A stretch of DNA of 6,644 bases from Thermococcus sp. (GTDB taxonomy: Archaea; Methanobacteriota_B; Thermococci; Thermococcales; Thermococcaceae): contig JAMOTW010000107.1 in assembly GCA_027062125.1 (NCBI GenBank), positions 1 to 6,644 on the forward strand, in the 5' to 3' direction. How positions within the stretch are numbered: position 1 is the first letter of the stretch; every line of letters begins with the position of its first letter. Under the pieces are notes generated by a model. It was not told the origin of the DNA and did no database searches. It saw only the letters and a list, made by a program, of their open reading frames with translations. Positions 5,083 through 6,644 of the stretch are shown piece by piece. Position numbers and translations under genes: made by a program.

Positions 5083-5091
5083 CGTCTCACC

Positions 5092-6237
5092 TCAGCACTC
5101 CTTTTTCCTCGGCTCTTCCCCAAAGACCGCCCGATAGAGCTTCCTGAACTCCTCCCAGGAGCCCCTTATGACAGGATGCTTCGGTACGAACGGAATCTCG
5201 TCCTCGGGCAGGGTCGAGAGCTCGAAGGTGCCGATCTTCTTGGCGATTTCGACTATCTCCTCCTTGTCCATGCCGATGAGCGGGCGGTATATCGGCAGAT
5301 CCGTCGCCTGACTGACGATGTACATGTTCTCGAGCGTCTGGGAAGCAACCTGCCCGAGGGAATCTCCCATGACGATGCCCTTAGCGCCGAACTCCCTGGC
5401 TATTCTATCGGCGTGCCTAACCATCATGTACTTGCAGAAGACGCAGGTGTACTTCTCCTTCTTCATCTCGCGGAGCTTTTCTATGATTTTGTCACGCTCC
5501 TTCGGCTTGACCACTATAAGCTCGCCCTTTCCGCCGTAGCCGTACTTCTTGAGCTGGTTCCAGAGTTTCCTGACCTTTTCGAGGGTCTTCTCGCCCATGT
5601 AAATGTGAACGGGAATGACCTCGACGCCGCGCTTCATCATGAGAAAAGCGGCAACCGGCGAGTCGATGCCGCCGCTGAGTAGCGCGACGACCTTGCCCTG
5701 CGTCCCTATCGGCAAACCGCCCCAGGCCCGGATTTTGTCGACGTAGACGTAGGCTTTGCCCTCCATCAGCTCGACGCCGACTTCAATATCGTAATTGTGC
5801 AAATCAACCTCGCTTTCCTCGTTCTCGAAGATGTGTTCGCCGACCTTGGCCTGTATCTCGAGGCTCTTGAGCGGGAACTCCTTGGTTATTCTCCTCGCGG
5901 TGACGCGGAAGCGGGGCTTTTCGAGATTCAACTCGCGCTTCTTCTTCCGGAAGAGCTTGAGCGCAGTCCTGTTTATCTTGTCCAGTTCGGCGTCTATTTC
6001 CATCGCCGGCGAGAGCGAGACTATGCCGAAGACGCGGGTGAGGACTTCGACGGCCTCCTTCGCCCTGTTCGTCCTCACCAGAACCCTGCCGTGCTTCGCC
6101 TCGACCTTCTTGAAGTCGATGCCCTCGCTCACCAGGGCCTCGCGGATGTTGTTCATGAGGAGGTTCTCGAACCATCTCCTCGTCTGCCTTGCCTTCGTCC
6201 CTATCTCACCGTACCTCACTATAACGACGTTGAACAT
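5092..6237 (-). CDS. thiI: tRNA 4-thiouridine synthase ThiI (NFLD-THUMP-PP-loop)
   Basis: A full-length archaeal ThiI of 381 residues without the C-terminal rhodanese domain of enteric bacteria, as usual in archaea. Domains in order: N-terminal ferredoxin-like (about 1-60, beginning MFNVVIVRYGEIGTKARQTR), THUMP (about 60-165, tRNA binding), and the ATP-pyrophosphatase domain (about 180-381). Motifs: PP-loop ALLSGGIDSPVA (185-196), CVFC (265-268), GDSLGQVASQTLEN (291-304), RPLIGMDKEEIV (318-329) and FVPKHPVIRGS (350-360). It adenylates U8 of tRNA and replaces the oxygen with sulfur to give s4U8. The CxxC motif is required in the Methanococcus enzyme. Oddity: the residue before PFVPKHP, where the short paralogue has Cys, is Ile348; the only other cysteine is the final residue, Cys381. 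The ATG at 6237 follows GGGGTGATGGC, whose TGA is the stop of the preceding gene (4-nt gap). A role in thiamine synthesis, as in bacteria, is not implied. Confidence 0.95.
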   Translation of the reverse strand: MFNVVIVRYGEIGTKARQTRRWFENLLMNNIREALVSEGIDFKKVEAKHGRVLVRTNRAKEAVEVLTRVFGIVSLSPAMEIDAELDKINRTALKLFRKKKRELNLEKPRFRVTARRITKEFPLKSLEIQAKVGEHIFENEESEVDLHNYDIEVGVELMEGKAYVYVDKIRAWGGLPIGTQGKVVALLSGGIDSPVAAFLMMKRGVEVIPVHIYMGEKTLEKVRKLWNQLKKYGYGGKGELIVVKPKERDKIIEKLREMKKEKYTCVFCKYMMVRHADRIAREFGAKGIVMGDSLGQVASQTLENMYIVSQATDLPIYRPLIGMDKEEIVEIAKKIGTFELSTLPEDEIPFVPKHPVIRGSWEEFRKLYRAVFGEEPRKKEC

Positions 6238-6247
6238 GCCATCACCC
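6238..6247 (-). promoter_or_regulatory. Ribosome binding site of thiI, overlapping the upstream stop codon
   Basis: On the - strand GGGGTGATGGC directly precedes the thiI ATG (6237-6235). GGTGAT is a strong archaeal Shine-Dalgarno sequence about 4-5 nt from the start, and its TGA (6244-6242) is the stop codon of the 108-aa gene. Translation of thiI is therefore probably coupled to the gene before it. Confidence 0.65.
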
Positions 6248-6568
6248 CAGTGCGTGCGGGAACTTGATTATTATCTCGACGTACTTCTGGATTCCCTCGT
6301 AGAGGAGCAGGGAGACCAGGTACGACGACAGCAGGATTAGCTCGTTCATCTCAAAGATGTGGGCTGCTATGGCCTTCGCCCTCGGGGTGGCGTCGACTAT
6401 CATCCCCATGTACTTCCTCTTGAGTGACTGGTTGACCAGTATGAAGCTCACCAGCAGGAACGCCCCCACTAGGCCCCACGTCTGGCCGAGGGCGAGCATC
6501 AGGAACAGCGTTGAGGCCACCACTATCCAGCCACCGATGACCCCGAGCAGTATGACGAACTCTATCAT
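6242..6568 (-). CDS. Small membrane protein of unknown function upstream of thiI
   Basis: A 108-residue protein I do not recognise. Hydrophobic segments lie at about residues 4-24 and 29-46, with a weaker one at about 74-92. Between them is a basic, probably cytoplasmic loop NQSLKRKYMGMIVDATPRAKA (about 46-66, quoted in part) with a conserved-looking VDATPRAKAIA. There are no cysteines and no signal peptidase site. The ATG at 6568 is preceded by GGTGGGAG and by a TATA-like box about 35 nt upstream, so it is probably the first gene of an operon with thiI (4-nt gap) and the DUF998 gene. The linkage suggests shared transcription rather than a demonstrated role in tRNA thiolation. The gene is supported by codon use, ribosome binding site and promoter; function is unknown. 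Confidence 0.75.
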   Translation of the reverse strand: MIEFVILLGVIGGWIVVASTLFLMLALGQTWGLVGAFLLVSFILVNQSLKRKYMGMIVDATPRAKAIAAHIFEMNELILLSSYLVSLLLYEGIQKYVEIIIKFPHALG

Positions 6569-6571
6569 TCT

Positions 6572-6583
6572 CCCACCGGTGGG
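6572..6583. repeat. 12-bp palindrome in the leader of the thiI operon
   Basis: CCCACCGGTGGG is a perfect 12-bp palindrome whose - strand right arm is the Shine-Dalgarno sequence GGTGGG of the 108-aa membrane-protein gene. It lies across the transcription start predicted from the TATA box. It may be an operator or a chance result of a GC-rich ribosome binding site. Confidence 0.35.
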
Positions 6584-6598
6584 GAATTGAAAAGGAAG

Positions 6599-6610
6599 GA
6601 TAAAAACGTT
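6599..6610 (-). promoter_or_regulatory. TATA-like promoter of the membrane protein-thiI-DUF998 operon
   Basis: On the - strand AACGTTTTTATC contains the TATA-like GTTTTTAT (6607-6600). Its centre near 6603 predicts initiation at about 6576-6578, giving a leader of roughly 10 nt that just holds GGTGGGAG before the ATG at 6568. The preceding CCAAAC is a weak BRE. It is the only AT-rich box in the 46-nt gap. Confidence 0.5.
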
Positions 6611-6614
6611 TGGC

Positions 6615-6644
6615 TCAGAGGAACCTCAGAACTTCTTCGATTCC
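6615..6644 (-). CDS. Possible 3' end of an upstream gene (9 codons, partial)
   Basis: Reading the - strand from the window edge in one frame gives GIEEVLRFL followed by TGA (6617-6615), which looks like a charged, helical archaeal C-terminus. Only nine codons are visible, so this is suggestive at best. If real, the gene ends 46 nt before the 108-aa membrane-protein gene, leaving just enough room for that gene's promoter. Confidence 0.35.
   Translation of the reverse strand, partial: GIEEVLRFL

Noticed and set aside
5176..6340. Several + strand open frames of 70-180 codons opposite thiI
   Set aside because: thiI is unambiguous on the - strand; these frames arise from GC-rich codon bias, have no recognisable domains and no ribosome binding sites that I can see.

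Overview
The window looks like chromosomal DNA of a Thermococcales archaeon, most probably Thermococcus. The evidence is an ADP-forming acetyl-CoA synthetase gene pair, archaeal BRE/TATA-type promoters, GGTG(A)-type ribosome binding sites, tightly packed short operons, charge-rich proteins and mid-50s % G+C in most of the stretch. The species call is inference; no database search was possible.

Layout. On the + strand, positions 1-1235 hold the 3' end of an ADP-forming acyl-CoA synthetase alpha gene and the complete beta gene 24 nt behind it. Everything else reads on the - strand, so the beta gene meets an MFS transporter tail to tail at 1235/1251. Reading the - strand in transcription order from the right edge: a possible 9-codon gene end; an operon of a 108-aa membrane protein, full-length ThiI (tRNA 4-thiouridine synthase) and a DUF998 membrane protein (6568 to 4534); a HEPN / MNT nucleotidyltransferase pair (4481 to 3521) with its own promoter and two near-identical palindromes; a short, PP-loop-only ThiI paralogue with its own, apparently leaderless, promoter (3478 to 2888); a 3'-terminal remnant of a fold-type-II PLP enzyme (cysteine-synthase-like); a 118-aa membrane protein; and an MFS transporter.

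How the genes relate. The alpha/beta pair would convert acyl-CoA, ADP and phosphate to acid, CoA and ATP, the energy-conserving step of peptide and sugar fermentation in these organisms. The two ThiI-family proteins share the PP-loop and CxxC motifs but differ at a third cysteine, which only the short paralogue keeps. The HEPN/MNT pair between them is lower in G+C (about 44-47% in lines counted by hand) and looks like an accessory toxin/antitoxin-type module. The PLP-enzyme remnant still has the ATGA stop/start overlap with the membrane-protein gene downstream, so a PLP enzyme - membrane protein - MFS operon appears to have lost its first gene.

The most interesting points are: the pair of TGTAGGAATnnCTACA palindromes bracketing the HEPN/MNT promoter; the complementary cysteine content of the two ThiI proteins; and the truncated PLP-enzyme tail behind the short ThiI gene. 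The only stretches without an intact gene are under 200 nt, and each is described.
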